From Alphaproteobacteria bacterium (lineage in GTDB: Bacteria > Pseudomonadota > Alphaproteobacteria > CAAGCB01 > CAG-977): a stretch of 14,368 bases of DNA. This document shows, piece after piece, positions 14,191 to 14,368 of the stretch. The stretch is taken from positions 1-14,368 of the forward strand of contig CAAGCB010000026.1 in assembly GCA_900768185.1 (NCBI GenBank), written 5' to 3'. Under the pieces are notes generated by a model that did no database searches, was not told where the DNA came from, and saw nothing but the letters and a program-made list of their open reading frames with translations. The stretch's first letter is position 1. Each line of letters starts with the position of its first letter. The position numbers and the translations under genes were made by a program.

Positions 14191-14368
14191 TTATTCGCAA
14201 CAGCACTTGTTGTCTTTGGCGACCTTTTTGTTGCCGGAAAGGCACACGACATCGGCGCAGACGTCTTCGCACAGACCGCTCCGCGCGCGCTGTCTTGACG
14301 GACACGTCAGCGTCACGCAACAGCATTTGCAACCGCTTGCCTGCGCCGTCTTGCCCGCTTTGCACACA
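14191..14368 (-). CDS. Cys-rich small protein, partial (N terminus beyond the window)
   Basis: The last 58 codons of a minus-strand gene whose start lies past the right edge. The visible part contains 14 cysteines, several adjacent or alternating: GCKCCC, LTCPS, LCEDVCADVVC and a terminal KCCCE before the TAA at 14193-14191. The rest is Lys-, Ala- and Ser-rich. Such density suggests metal binding or disulfide bonding; without the N terminus I cannot tell whether it is exported. It resembles the heptad-repeat Cys protein at 2874-3386 only in cysteine density, not in spacing. The frame is favoured over other open frames here because it ends just before the bidirectional terminator and has a structured cysteine pattern. 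Confidence 0.6.
   Translation of the reverse strand, partial: VCKAGKTAQASGCKCCCVTLTCPSRQRARSGLCEDVCADVVCLSGNKKVAKDNKCCCE

Noticed and set aside
13931..14365. 144-codon minus-strand frame at the right edge
   Set aside because: It runs through a strong terminator and the opposing gene; the neighbouring frame with patterned cysteines ending at 14191 is more plausible.

Overview
The window looks like a chromosomal segment of an alphaproteobacterium. The evidence is a complete hpnC-hpnD-hpnE squalene (hopanoid precursor) set placed directly behind trmFO, an Fe-type superoxide dismutase, and moderately GC-rich codon use. The taxonomic placement is inference from gene content; no rRNA or other marker is present.

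Left part (1-3430): an AT-rich stretch, a HAD-family phosphatase-like gene (+), a decayed ankyrin-repeat gene (-) that still has a good promoter, a lactaldehyde reductase gene very like enterobacterial FucO (+), and a gene (+) for a 170-residue protein carrying seven copies of a Cys-rich heptapeptide encoded by 21-bp tandem repeats.

Middle part (3435-5240): a type II restriction-modification pair on the minus strand, an N6/N4 DNA methyltransferase followed by a zinc-knuckle HNH endonuclease joined by an ATGA overlap. Upstream is a gene-free stretch of about 360 bases packed with mutually exclusive hairpins. It has a plausible minus-strand promoter, an intrinsic terminator ending in eight T, and a 36-38-nt imperfect inverted repeat. 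It may be a small RNA, or an attenuator-type leader of the restriction-modification operon. This is the most interesting non-coding signal in the window.

Next (5279-9007, minus strand): a tightly coupled three-gene unit. In transcription order it encodes a membrane-anchored rhodanese-like protein lacking the catalytic cysteine, a 763-residue exported pentapeptide-repeat protein, and an exported Sel1-repeat protein. All three appear to act at or beyond the inner membrane; their joint function is unknown.

Right part (9107-14161, plus strand): trmFO, hpnC, hpnD and hpnE overlap or nearly touch and form one operon for tRNA m5U54 formation and farnesyl-diphosphate-to-squalene conversion. They are followed by a superoxide dismutase gene with its own promoter and Shine-Dalgarno, and a 64-residue unknown protein. 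A bidirectional terminator separates these from a second Cys-rich protein (-) cut by the window edge.
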